Positions 1-7,380 are shown, counted from the first letter of the stretch. The stretch is DNA of 9,296 nucleotides from CAYWHE01 sp964458125 (GCA_964458125.1 CAYWHE010000162.1:1-9296), one strand, 5' to 3'. Numbers and translations: made by a program. Notes: a model not told the origin generated them from the letters alone.

Positions 1-1063
1 TGGAATAAAAGAAGAAGGCAAGGACTGAAATAAAATAAATCATGAATCCCGCAAAGTAGGTGAAATTCCATTCCCGGATAAAATGCCTGATTACAAAAAT
101 CAGGAAGACCGAAAAAAAGGAGATGAGCAAAAACACAACGGCTACCATTTTATCCGACAGCCCCATGTAGGCCAGGCTGTGTGTCGTATGATCCTTGCCT
201 CCTTTAAACGGTGAATTGCCCATGGAAAGCCTGTTGATGACAACTACAGTGGTATCGATGATGGGCAGGATGAAAGCCAGCATAGCGATAGTCATCTGCC
301 TGGTCTGAGACAGGGGGGTAACAGGATAAGCATCATTCCAGAAATAGATGATACCCATATAGGCCAGAAATACGCCCAAAAACTGGCTTCCGGTATCACC
401 CATGTACATTTTGGATGGATTCCAGTTATAGTATAAAAATCCGATCAGGGAAGACAGCACACCAACCAGTATGATCAGGTGAATATTGGTGTAATCCCTG
501 TTCAGGAGTATGATCAGCATGGCACCTTCCACCACGGCAATGGAAATGATGGTGGTTATGCCGTCCATGTTGTCGAGCAGGTTGACGGAATTCATCGTGC
601 CAACCACCCAGAATACAGTCAGCAGGTAATTCAGATATAGATTGGAAAACAGGTTGATGTATATTCCCGAAACCACCAGTATGGCGCTGCAGGAAAGCTG
701 AACAAAAAATTTAAGCAGGGGTTTGGTATTATAGGCATCATCGGCAAGCCCGATCAGGAATCCAAGGGCCATGGATAAGAGTAGGCCCACAAACTGTGCA
801 TTATGCAGCACATGCTGGGGGTTGAAGAAAAAGGAATAACTGGCAACAGAAATAAGAAAGATGATATAAAAGGAAATTCCTCCCATGGCTGGTTTGGAAA
901 GTGCACCCCAGCGGATAATGGTATCATCCTGGTAATTTTTTATGCCCAGGGTTTTGGAAAAACGCAGGAACAAACTATTGATTAAAAACGAAAAAATAAC
1001 GGTCAGAAAAAAAAAGGAAGAGTATACAATGGAATAATAATTCTTATCAATAAAATTGTCCAT
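1..1063 (-). CDS. WecA/MraY-family polyprenyl-phosphate sugar-1-phosphate transferase (glycosyltransferase 4), 3' end cut by window edge
   Basis: Members of this family transfer a sugar-1-phosphate from a UDP-sugar to undecaprenyl phosphate in the inner membrane, the first step of a lipid-linked polysaccharide unit. I translated 354 codons by hand; the frame is still open at base 1. The protein is almost wholly hydrophobic helices. It shows the family motifs in order: Asp-Asp at 108-109, NLLDNMDG at 161-168, MGDTGS at 221-226 (Asp223) and a His-rich loop GGKDHTTHSL at 288-297. The ATG is fixed by an in-frame TGA directly upstream (1064-1066). It lies 33 bp after rfbC, so it is probably the fourth gene of the export operon. 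The motifs place it in the family, but the sugar (GlcNAc, or another N-acetyl sugar) cannot be told. MraY itself is less likely given the neighbours. A T9 run lies at codons 17-19. Confidence 0.9.
   Translation of the reverse strand, partial: MDNFIDKNYYSIVYSSFFFLTVIFSFLINSLFLRFSKTLGIKNYQDDTIIRWGALSKPAMGGISFYIIFLISVASYSFFFNPQHVLHNAQFVGLLLSMALGFLIGLADDAYNTKPLLKFFVQLSCSAILVVSGIYINLFSNLYLNYLLTVFWVVGTMNSVNLLDNMDGITTIISIAVVEGAMLIILLNRDYTNIHLIILVGVLSSLIGFLYYNWNPSKMYMGDTGSQFLGVFLAYMGIIYFWNDAYPVTPLSQTRQMTIAMLAFILPIIDTTVVVINRLSMGNSPFKGGKDHTTHSLAYMGLSDKMVAVVFLLISFFSVFLIFVIRHFIREWNFTYFAGFMIYFISVLAFFFYS
1007..1015 (-). repeat. T9 homopolymer in codons 17-19 of the transferase gene
   Basis: Nine A on the plus strand are nine T on the coding strand, encoding Phe17-Phe18-Phe19. 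It is one of only two homopolymers of nine or more that I see in the window. Read by hand, a loss of one T gives TTC TGA, a stop after residue 19. A gain of one T reaches TAG about ten codons later. Whether the tract really varies cannot be told from one sequence. Confidence 0.8.
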
Positions 1064-1096
1064 TCATTCAAACCGTTAAATCCTTCCGCAAAGGAA

Positions 1097-1639
1097 TTAA
1101 AATAAATTGATTAAATCCTTAAAACTTCCAAGTAAAAGGTCCTTGGGGGAAACCCGGGGATTCTTTACTCCCCAGTCAATGTTTAATGCAGGATCATTCC
1201 AGATAATGCCGCTTTCCGAGGGCTGGTGATAGACCTGGGTGCACTTATAGAGAAACACTGTTTCATCTTCCAGGGACAGGAAGCCATGGGCAAATCCGGG
1301 TGGAATCCAGAGCATCAGTTTGTTGGAAGCACTGAGTTCAACAGAAAAGACCTTTCCATAAAATGCTGACGATTTCCGGATATCCACCACCACATCCAAA
1401 ACAGCTCCATTCGCCACCCTGACCAGTTTTCCCTGCTCATAGGGCGGATTTTGAAAATGCAGTCCCCGGAGAACGTATTTCGATGAAAGGGATTCGTTAT
1501 CCTGCTTAAAATATTCGGAAATACCGGCTGCTCTAAAAACTTCTTCATTATAGGATTCAAAAAAGTAACCCCGCTCATCACTAAATATCTTTGGATCAAT
1601 CAGCACAGGGCCATTCTGGTAAACTACTTTAAAATTCAT
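1097..1639 (-). CDS. rfbC: dTDP-4-dehydrorhamnose 3,5-epimerase
   Basis: This cytosolic cupin-fold enzyme epimerises C3 and C5 of dTDP-4-keto-6-deoxyglucose, the third step of dTDP-L-rhamnose synthesis. At 180 residues it has the normal length. Visible family signatures are FSDERGYFFE (19-28), RGLHFQNPPYEQGKLVRV (58-75), DVVVDIR (82-88) and WIPPGFAHGF (111-120). By alignment to the known Salmonella enzyme, His61 would be the catalytic base, Tyr131 the acid and Asp167 the His partner; this assignment is inference. It starts 19 bp after wzc stops, with no Shine-Dalgarno sequence, so it is probably read through from wzc. The other rhamnose genes (rfbA, rfbB, rfbD) are not in the window. The product may feed rhamnose or a related 6-deoxysugar into the polymer made by this cluster. 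Confidence 0.95.
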   Translation of the reverse strand: MNFKVVYQNGPVLIDPKIFSDERGYFFESYNEEVFRAAGISEYFKQDNESLSSKYVLRGLHFQNPPYEQGKLVRVANGAVLDVVVDIRKSSAFYGKVFSVELSASNKLMLWIPPGFAHGFLSLEDETVFLYKCTQVYHQPSESGIIWNDPALNIDWGVKNPRVSPKDLLLGSFKDLINLF

Positions 1640-1658
1640 CTGCTGTTAAAGAAATAAT

Positions 1659-4082
1659 TTAATTTTTAGAAAACAGGCCCTTTATATAATGAAATAAGCC
1701 GGTTGGTTTGCTGTCTTCCTCATAATAACCATATCCGTAACCATACCCGTAGCCGTATCCATAACCATAACTGTATCCGTAACCATAGCCATATTTCAGT
1801 TTGGCCATTTCAACGCCGTTGAGAATCACACTAAGTTTGGAAACCTTACTTTCATACAGCAGCTTATTGATGTTATGGATGAAAACTTTTTTGGAATAAT
1901 TGGCCCTCAGGATATAAATGGGATAATCCACCTTTTGAATAACGGGAATACCATCGCTCACAATTCCGACCGGAGGGGTATCAATAATGATGATGTCATA
2001 ACGGGTTTTCAGATAGGTCACCAGTTCATCCATTCGTTTATTGATAATTAACTCGGACGGATTTGGGGGTATGGGTCCTGCTGTAATAAAATCGAGGTTT
2101 TCAAGGGAACTCTTAATCAGGCAGTCCTCCGGCTTATCCTTCCCGATCAGGATGGTACTCATGCCATGGTTATTTTCCACGTTAAAACCAAGGTGAATTT
2201 TAGGTTTCCGCATGTCAAGATCCAGGATGACCACCTTTTTCCCCGAGAAGGCAATAACACCGGCCAGGTTGATGGCATTAAAGGTTTTGCCTTCACTTGA
2301 AATGGTAGAGGTTACCGCCAGTACTTTTGGTCCTTCTTCATTGGAGATAAACTGCAGGTTCGTACGGATGGACCGGAATGCTTCTGAAATAACCGATTTT
2401 GGATTTTTATCCACCAGTAACTGGGAAATGGGAATCTCCCTTTTATATTTGGGTATGATGCCCAGCAGGGAAGCGTCGGTATATTGTTCAATTTCCTCCA
2501 GGGAAGTCAGTTCATTGTAAAACAGGTACCGTACTACAATGAGAAAAAAACTGCATAAAAATCCCATCATTAAACTGGCGCTGATTACCAGGGGCCTGTT
2601 GGGAAATACCGGGGACGATGTGGGGTTGGCTGATTCCAGGATCAGGTTCTTGGGCACGAACCCTGCACGTGTAATGGAGAATTCGGCTTTTCGCTCGAGA
2701 AGCGTGGAATAAAAACGCTGATTGATATCGAATACACGCAGCAAGCGATCAAATTCAGCTTCCTTGGTTGGCAGGGAATTAAAAACCAGATCGAATTCAG
2801 CTGTCCGTCTTTCAACTGATTTAATTTTTTCCTTCAGGCTGTTTTCTATATTGACAATTGACCGTTCAAGAATTTCCCTTTGACGCTGTAATTCCGCTTC
2901 CTTGGTTTTATACATATCACTTTCGGGAGTCGTCTGAATGGAAAGTATATCCCGTTCATTTAAAAGTTTCTGCAAATCAAGTAACTGCTGGTAGATGATC
3001 CCTTCATTAAATTTTCCAATGAGACCCAGGATTAAAGTGCTGACTTCCTGTTTGGCCAAAATATCATTTTTCAGCTTCGAAACAAGGGTCAATTCTATTT
3101 CGAGATCCAACTTCTCATTTTTTAACCCTCGTGTCTTTTCCAGGACATCGGTCATCAGGTTACTCGGGGAATTGATTTTGTTTTCACGTTTAAATTCTTC
3201 AATGGAGCCCTCCGAGCCACTGAGGTCCTTATCGATCTGGGCAATCGTTTTATCAATAAATTGCAATACGGTATCCGCTACCTCGGCACTTTTCTGTACA
3301 TCATAATTGATAAACTCTGCAGCAATGGTATTGACAATATCGGCTGCCTTAAATGAATTTTTATCCTTGTATTTTAACGAAATGGTTTTTGCATCCGTAT
3401 TTAATGGCGCTACGGTCAGGTTTCTGGAACAGTCGTAAGCCAGGTCAACCACCCGGTTGATGACGAAGTAATAAGCATCCGTTTTAAATTTTTTTTGCTG
3501 CCCTTCAATGCTCCTGTAATTGTTGATGGTCAGCCTGATTTTGGCTTCCGGTATACTTTCCCAGCGCCCGATTTTAAAGGCATTCGATTTTCGCTGACCA
3601 TTTGTACCGGTATAGCTTAATTCATAGTTGAACTCATCAGTAAAATCTACAAAAAAATGGGTTCCGTAGAGGTGTGAATCAACCGGTAAAAACTCGACAT
3701 GGAAAGGGCTGCTGGTGTATAATTCAAATTCAAGAAAGGATCCCTTGGAATAGTAACTGACATTAAGCGGCAATTTTGCCAAAGACCTTTCTGCAATAAT
3801 TCTTGACCGGATCAATTCCATGTCTCCGGCCATCTGATTGACATTCAGTTCGGCGAAGCCCCGGTTATTCAGTGCAAGAATTTTATTGGCTTCATTGTCC
3901 GTGGAAAGCTTAATAACCGCATTAACCTCGTAAACCGGCGGGGTATAACGCAGGTACAGGTATGCTGAAATAAATGACAGTGCAAGGAAGAAAAGAAGCC
4001 AGGAAAAATTTTTCTTGGCAATGGTAACAAAAAGCTTAAAATCAAACTCCTCGTTGAGAGGTGTTATTTTTTTTTGGGGCAT
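1659..4082 (-). CDS. wzc: Wzc-like polysaccharide co-polymerase fused to BY-type tyrosine autokinase
   Basis: This inner-membrane protein regulates chain length and export of capsule or exopolysaccharide and cycles by tyrosine autophosphorylation. The 807 residues show, in order: a Wzz-type N-terminus with a membrane helix at about 27-44, a long periplasmic region with coiled-coil-like stretches (about 270-440), a GNVR-type segment (about 430-475), a proline-rich stretch and second membrane helix (about 497-520), then the kinase. The kinase has the EAFRSIR oligomerisation motif (Glu567, Arg570, Arg573), Walker A SSEGKT (595-600), Walker A' DLDMRKP (621-627) and Walker B IIIIDTPP (697-704). 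The tail has 13 tyrosines between 764 and 787. The ATG lies 2 bp after the wza stop, which suggests coupled translation. An A9 run covers codons 3-5. No cognate phosphatase gene is in the window. Function is inferred from family; the polymer is unknown. Confidence 0.95.
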   Translation of the reverse strand: MPQKKITPLNEEFDFKLFVTIAKKNFSWLLFFLALSFISAYLYLRYTPPVYEVNAVIKLSTDNEANKILALNNRGFAELNVNQMAGDMELIRSRIIAERSLAKLPLNVSYYSKGSFLEFELYTSSPFHVEFLPVDSHLYGTHFFVDFTDEFNYELSYTGTNGQRKSNAFKIGRWESIPEAKIRLTINNYRSIEGQQKKFKTDAYYFVINRVVDLAYDCSRNLTVAPLNTDAKTISLKYKDKNSFKAADIVNTIAAEFINYDVQKSAEVADTVLQFIDKTIAQIDKDLSGSEGSIEEFKRENKINSPSNLMTDVLEKTRGLKNEKLDLEIELTLVSKLKNDILAKQEVSTLILGLIGKFNEGIIYQQLLDLQKLLNERDILSIQTTPESDMYKTKEAELQRQREILERSIVNIENSLKEKIKSVERRTAEFDLVFNSLPTKEAEFDRLLRVFDINQRFYSTLLERKAEFSITRAGFVPKNLILESANPTSSPVFPNRPLVISASLMMGFLCSFFLIVVRYLFYNELTSLEEIEQYTDASLLGIIPKYKREIPISQLLVDKNPKSVISEAFRSIRTNLQFISNEEGPKVLAVTSTISSEGKTFNAINLAGVIAFSGKKVVILDLDMRKPKIHLGFNVENNHGMSTILIGKDKPEDCLIKSSLENLDFITAGPIPPNPSELIINKRMDELVTYLKTRYDIIIIDTPPVGIVSDGIPVIQKVDYPIYILRANYSKKVFIHNINKLLYESKVSKLSVILNGVEMAKLKYGYGYGYSYGYGYGYGYGYGYGYYEEDSKPTGLFHYIKGLFSKN
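1722..1793 (-). repeat. Gly-Tyr repeat encoding the Wzc tyrosine tail
   Basis: These 24 codons encode 13 Tyr, 10 Gly and one Ser (residues 764-787), nearly strict alternation ending in Tyr-Tyr-Glu-Glu-Asp. All four Gly codons and both Tyr codons are mixed, so the pattern is kept at protein level rather than being a fresh DNA expansion. A 14-base match, tatccgtaaccata, occurs at 1732-1745 and 1774-1787, exactly 42 bp apart and in the same frame. In BY-kinases such a C-terminal tyrosine cluster is the autophosphorylation target. Confidence 0.9.
4067..4075 (-). repeat. A9 homopolymer in codons 3-5 of wzc
   Basis: Nine T on the plus strand are nine A on the coding strand, within codons CAA AAA AAA A of wzc. 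With eight A the next codon is TAA, a stop after residue 5. With ten A the frame meets TGA after 13 codons. Any single-base slip therefore switches off this start. It may be a contingency tract or simply chance in an AT-rich gene start. Confidence 0.8.
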
Positions 4083-4084
4083 TC

Positions 4085-4855
4085 CTATCTGTTGAGTGTA
4101 ACAATAATGTTATAGATAACCAGTGCACTTGTTAAAAGTCCGATAATCGGGGTTATCTGAGCTAACAGGTTTTGTGCCACATTCGGAACAGGTTCCACAT
4201 AAATAATATCATTCGCCTGTAACATGAGGTTGCTTTGTTTCAGCCCCTCCACGGTAGACAGGTCAATCAATTGAATCTGAGGATTCCTGAGATCACCCCG
4301 GATCAGTTTGATTTTCCATGCTTTCCCGGTAGGGGTTATCCCGCCGGCATTAGCCAGGGCTTCAATCAGAGTCGTATTTTCATTTTCAAGGGTTACGACT
4401 CTCCCGCTGCCGCCTGCACCAGGAAAAATCAGCACCCTCCTGTTGACCACCTTCAACTGAACAAAAGGCTTCTGGTAATAGGTTGAATACTGCGCTTCCA
4501 GCATTTTTTCAGCCTCCTTGACGGTCATATCCTTAATTTTTATCCTGCCAAGTATGGGTAATTTTACGAAACCATCCAGTTCAACCAGGTATTTTGTCGG
4601 ACTCTGGGTACCCGTTAACCCTACCCCTCCTGCTGAGGTTGCCGTTACGGCCGTTTGATCGATCAGGTTAAATCCGTCACGTGAATAAACATTGAATTGC
4701 AGAAAATCATTGGGAGCTATTTTATATTCTATGTTTGAAAGAGTCTGATCAATCTGGTAATCATAGCCTTTCTGTGTCCTGAACATAACACTCGGATTCA
4801 GACTTCTGCATCCCACCAGGGAGAAAACCAAAAAAAGTATGGAATATTTTCGCAT
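4085..4855 (-). CDS. wza: Wza-like polysaccharide export lipoprotein
   Basis: This is probably the outer-membrane export channel subunit that works with the Wzc-like partner encoded next. The 256-residue protein starts with a lipoprotein signal, MRKYSILFLVFSLVGC, with Cys16 the likely lipidated residue. A polysaccharide-export domain follows (about 43-135, beginning YKIAPNDFLQFNVYSRDG). Next is an SLBB-type segment (about 138-222, with LIEALANAGGITPTGKAW at 163-180 and LQANDIIYVEP at 212-222). A hydrophobic C-terminal helix (about 230-252) could line the outer-membrane pore. It is shorter than E. coli Wza (379 residues) and has one clear SLBB-type unit, as I would expect for Bacteroidota forms. 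It is first in the operon; its AT-rich leader has no clear Shine-Dalgarno sequence. The symbol is by family, not proven orthology. Confidence 0.92.
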   Translation of the reverse strand: MRKYSILFLVFSLVGCRSLNPSVMFRTQKGYDYQIDQTLSNIEYKIAPNDFLQFNVYSRDGFNLIDQTAVTATSAGGVGLTGTQSPTKYLVELDGFVKLPILGRIKIKDMTVKEAEKMLEAQYSTYYQKPFVQLKVVNRRVLIFPGAGGSGRVVTLENENTTLIEALANAGGITPTGKAWKIKLIRGDLRNPQIQLIDLSTVEGLKQSNLMLQANDIIYVEPVPNVAQNLLAQITPIIGLLTSALVIYNIIVTLNR

Positions 4856-4874
4856 CGATATTTTAAATTTTGAA

Positions 4875-4882
4875 CAAAATTA
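4875..4882 (-). promoter_or_regulatory. Putative Bacteroidota-type -7 box for the wza-wzc-rfbC operon
   Basis: On the minus strand the sequence TAATTTTG fits the Bacteroidota -7 consensus TAnnTTTG. It ends 19 bases before the wza ATG, which would give a short leader of about 13 bases. It lies in the only long intergenic gap of the window (4856-4956, very AT-rich). I do not see a good -33 TTTG element about 20 bases upstream, and AT-rich DNA makes chance matches likely. Confidence 0.4.
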
Positions 4883-4956
4883 GATAAATTATTGAATTTG
4901 AATTTTAAACGTCTTCTTTAAGTTAAATTATTTGTAATCAATTAAATGCAATAAGA

Positions 4957-5913
4957 TTAAAAAGCTATTGGTAAAAACCTGGTTTTACCAGGCACTCCAA
5001 TTTCAAGCGCCGGAAGCGGAAATTTAATGAAGCCGAAAGCATAAAGCACAGTTTTCAGCATTTTGGATTTCGATTTAATCCTGTAAAGGTCTATATCGGG
5101 TGCCAGGTAAATCTGACGGTAACGTTTATAGGGATAATACGGTGATATGAGCAGGTCATCCGTCATCCCTTCCGCACCATAGCCCGCTGCGATGCCCAGC
5201 CATTTTGGGAACCGGCTGCCGGAGGGTAAAAAGGAGGCAATATTCAGTGACAGCCAATAGGTTTGTCCGTTATAATCCTTGAACATATTTTCGACCAGGC
5301 TGTTGCCGAGCAGATCTGGTCTGAGCCGGGCATATTTGGTTTGATGAAACGAGTATTTAAACTGAACCCGCTGCTCATTCCATGCAAGTTCCTGGGAAAT
5401 TAATAATGCCGATCCAAGTGTATTGGCTGCCACATCGCCCCAGGAAAATCCCCATGTAGGGGAAATACCATCAAAAATTTCAATTGAAGTTTGAAAAAAG
5501 GCGCCCAGCATACCTCCGTACCAGATCGCCTTCCTGCGTTTCATGCCTGTCCAGTTGAACAGGCTGATCCCCATTCTTCCTACATAGTAAGCACTTCCAA
5601 CATGTCCGGCTTTATCCATCTGCAACCACTCCTCATTGTCGTTAAAGGCATGAAACTGCCTGAGGGGATAATCGCTGTACCAAAGCTGGTAGAGGCCGGC
5701 CATGGAGGCGGCATAAACCACACCGGTACCGAGGGCAACGGCTGTAAACCGCCTGGAATTATAGCTTGAATCAGCACTGAAAAAACTCCTGTTTTGCGCA
5801 TTGGACACGGGATTCATAAAGGCCAGAAACACCAATCCCTGCAACAGGATTGCGCGGGTGTAAAAAACAAAAATCCTGCTGCTGCACCAGCAACAGGATG
5901 AGTTCTTTTTCAT
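4957..5913 (-). CDS. Exported DUF2279 (YfiM-like) protein of unknown function
   Basis: The biochemical role is unknown. I place the start at the ATG at 5911-5913 (318 residues) because it gives a basic N-terminus (MKKN), a hydrophobic stretch (about 21-33) and a likely cut near NAQ (38-40). An in-frame TTG at 5941-5943 would add ten residues and overlap the mutase stop by TTGA. The core matches DUF2279: DKAGH (100-104), EIFDG (145-149) and GFSWGDVAANTLGS (155-168). The spaced Asp/His, Glu/Asp and Asp/Asn/Gly pattern also recalls VanZ-like membrane proteins, which is inference. The second half is rich in aromatic residues and glycine. It is tightly coupled to the phosphohexomutase gene upstream and ends about 100 bp before wza, so an envelope role is plausible but unproven. 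Confidence 0.8.
   Translation of the reverse strand: MKKNSSCCWCSSRIFVFYTRAILLQGLVFLAFMNPVSNAQNRSFFSADSSYNSRRFTAVALGTGVVYAASMAGLYQLWYSDYPLRQFHAFNDNEEWLQMDKAGHVGSAYYVGRMGISLFNWTGMKRRKAIWYGGMLGAFFQTSIEIFDGISPTWGFSWGDVAANTLGSALLISQELAWNEQRVQFKYSFHQTKYARLRPDLLGNSLVENMFKDYNGQTYWLSLNIASFLPSGSRFPKWLGIAAGYGAEGMTDDLLISPYYPYKRYRQIYLAPDIDLYRIKSKSKMLKTVLYAFGFIKFPLPALEIGVPGKTRFLPIAF
4973..4992 (-). terminator. Small intrinsic-terminator-like hairpin overlapping the 3' end of the DUF2279 gene
   Basis: Read on the minus strand this is CCTGG-TAAAA-CCAGG followed by TTTTT: a 5-bp GC-rich stem, 5-base loop and five T. It lies just inside the coding region, 13 bases before the stop codon. A longer alternative stem, TGGTAAAA with TTTTACCA (4990-4983 with 4976-4969), uses the same bases. 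The stem is short, so termination would be weak or partial. Confidence 0.35.
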
Positions 5914-5939
5914 ATGGCTGTCGGTTTTTATTCCCGGTT

Positions 5940-7352
5940 TCAATTCGAATGAAGAAGGGTGATTTCACCGGCCTTCAGAATGGCAAATGCCGCATCCTGC
6001 GTGGATGATTCGGCATAGGTGCGCAAAACAGGCTCTGTACCGGAAGCCCGAATCATCAACCAATCCCCGTTTTCAAAAAAGTATTTAAAACCGTCCAGGT
6101 CTTCCACCCGGGAAACCTTGTATTTTCCAAATGAGTTGTATTTACCGGATTTGCAGTTTTCAAGAACCTTTTGCTTAATGTCTTCCCGGATGTGCAGATC
6201 GGAGCGTTCAAACGAGAACGGACCCACGATTTCATATACTTCCTGAATCAGTTCCCGGAGGCTCTTGCCCGATTTGGCCATGAATTCCCAGATAACCATG
6301 CCCATCCAGACCCCATCCCGTTCAGGAATATGCCCTTTGATGGCTATACCACCTGATTCCTCACCGCCCAGCAACACATCTTCCTTTATCATGATTTCAC
6401 AAATATATTTAAAACCGATTTTAACAGTTTCGATGGGAATGCCATAATGCCTGCACAATTTTTCAACCTTGGGTGTGGTGGAAAAGGCCGAACAGACCTT
6501 GCCCCTCATCCCTTTATACTTATACAGGTAATGGATCAACAGGAGGATAATATGATGGGAATCGACAAAATTGCCCTGGTCGTCATAAAGCCCTATCCTG
6601 TCTGCATCTCCATCCGTTACCAGGCCACAGGCGATGCTGCCGTCGGTCTTGATCAGCGCTGAAAATTCACCCAGGTTTTTATGAATAGGTTCCGGTGCTT
6701 GTCCCATAAAGGAAGGGTTGTAATCGCAATGAAGCATGGTGATTTCAGGAAATAAACGTTTCATCACATTTTGTCCGGCCCCATACATAGCATCATAGGC
6801 AAAACGTAGATTGGATTTTTTAATGGACTCCAGATCAAAATTAGCCCTGACATGATCACAATAGATGGTTTCCAGGTCTATTTCAACCAGGGTTCCGTTT
6901 TTGACAAATTCTTCCAGGTTAACCGAATTGATATCCATGGTTGGTTTATTTCCGATGATGGATTCAATTTCAGCAACATGGGAAGGAAGCAGCGGGCCTC
7001 CATAAGGCCCCTTCAATTTAAAACCATTGTATTCCGGCGGATTGTGACTGGCGGTTATGATGATTCCCAGGTCGGCCTTCTGCCTGACGGTTCCAAGAGA
7101 AATCATGGGGGTGGAAACAAATCCTTTGGCGCAGGCCGTTTTAATTCCTCTTGCGCACATCACTCTGGCAATAGCATCCACAAATAACCCGCCAGCAAAA
7201 CGACAGTCATGCCCGAGTACTATGGATGGCGATGGATTTCGCTTCAACAGCCATTCGGCCGTTGCCTCCGCCACTCGAACTACATTATCAACGGTAAAGT
7301 CCTTGGCAATAATGGCTCTCCAGCCATCCGTTCCGAATTTAATTTCACTCAT
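5940..7352 (-). CDS. Alpha-D-phosphohexomutase (phosphoglucomutase/phosphomannomutase family)
   Basis: This cytosolic enzyme moves a phosphate between C1 and C6 of a hexose (glucose, mannose or glucosamine), making sugar-1-phosphates for nucleotide-sugar synthesis. The 470 residues are full family length with all four signatures. These are FGTDGWRA at the N-terminus (6-13), the phosphoserine loop TASHNPPEYNGFK (100-112, Ser102), the metal loop DGDADR (247-252) and the sugar loop GEESGG (330-335). The phosphate loop RASGTEP (435-441) follows. GTDGWRA differs from the GTDGIRG of typical GlmM, so I do not assign the glucosamine mutase role; substrate specificity is left open. It starts 28 bp after the preceding gene, with a weak GGA ahead, and its TGA overlaps a possible TTG start of the DUF2279 gene. 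It may supply precursors to the polysaccharide cluster. Confidence 0.93.
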   Translation of the reverse strand: MSEIKFGTDGWRAIIAKDFTVDNVVRVAEATAEWLLKRNPSPSIVLGHDCRFAGGLFVDAIARVMCARGIKTACAKGFVSTPMISLGTVRQKADLGIIITASHNPPEYNGFKLKGPYGGPLLPSHVAEIESIIGNKPTMDINSVNLEEFVKNGTLVEIDLETIYCDHVRANFDLESIKKSNLRFAYDAMYGAGQNVMKRLFPEITMLHCDYNPSFMGQAPEPIHKNLGEFSALIKTDGSIACGLVTDGDADRIGLYDDQGNFVDSHHIILLLIHYLYKYKGMRGKVCSAFSTTPKVEKLCRHYGIPIETVKIGFKYICEIMIKEDVLLGGEESGGIAIKGHIPERDGVWMGMVIWEFMAKSGKSLRELIQEVYEIVGPFSFERSDLHIREDIKQKVLENCKSGKYNSFGKYKVSRVEDLDGFKYFFENGDWLMIRASGTEPVLRTYAESSTQDAAFAILKAGEITLLHSN

Positions 7353-7380
7353 TTTCTGATATTCCGTTAAATTGATTTGA

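Noticed and set aside
803..985. Plus-strand open frame of 60 codons in an otherwise apparently gene-free left end
   Set aside because: The region is fully explained by the minus-strand transferase, which stays open through base 1 and carries all family motifs.
2212..2520. Plus-strand open frame of 102 codons
   Set aside because: It lies wholly inside the well-supported wzc gene on the opposite strand and its translation shows no domain or composition typical of a real protein.
3489..3496. T8 run inside wzc as another slippage tract
   Set aside because: It is shorter, mid-gene, and of a length expected by chance in Lys-rich coding sequence.
5941..5943. TTG as the start of the DUF2279 gene
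   Set aside because: It would give a TTGA overlap with the mutase stop, but the ATG at 5911-5913 gives a more normal signal-peptide N-terminus. The TTG is not excluded.
6852..7187. Plus-strand open frame of 111 codons
   Set aside because: It is antisense to the phosphohexomutase, whose conserved motifs lie in this stretch; it is a reading-frame shadow.
7353..7380. Promoter for the phosphohexomutase in the 28-bp gap
   Set aside because: No TAnnTTTG match is present there; the gene is more simply co-transcribed with the upstream gene.
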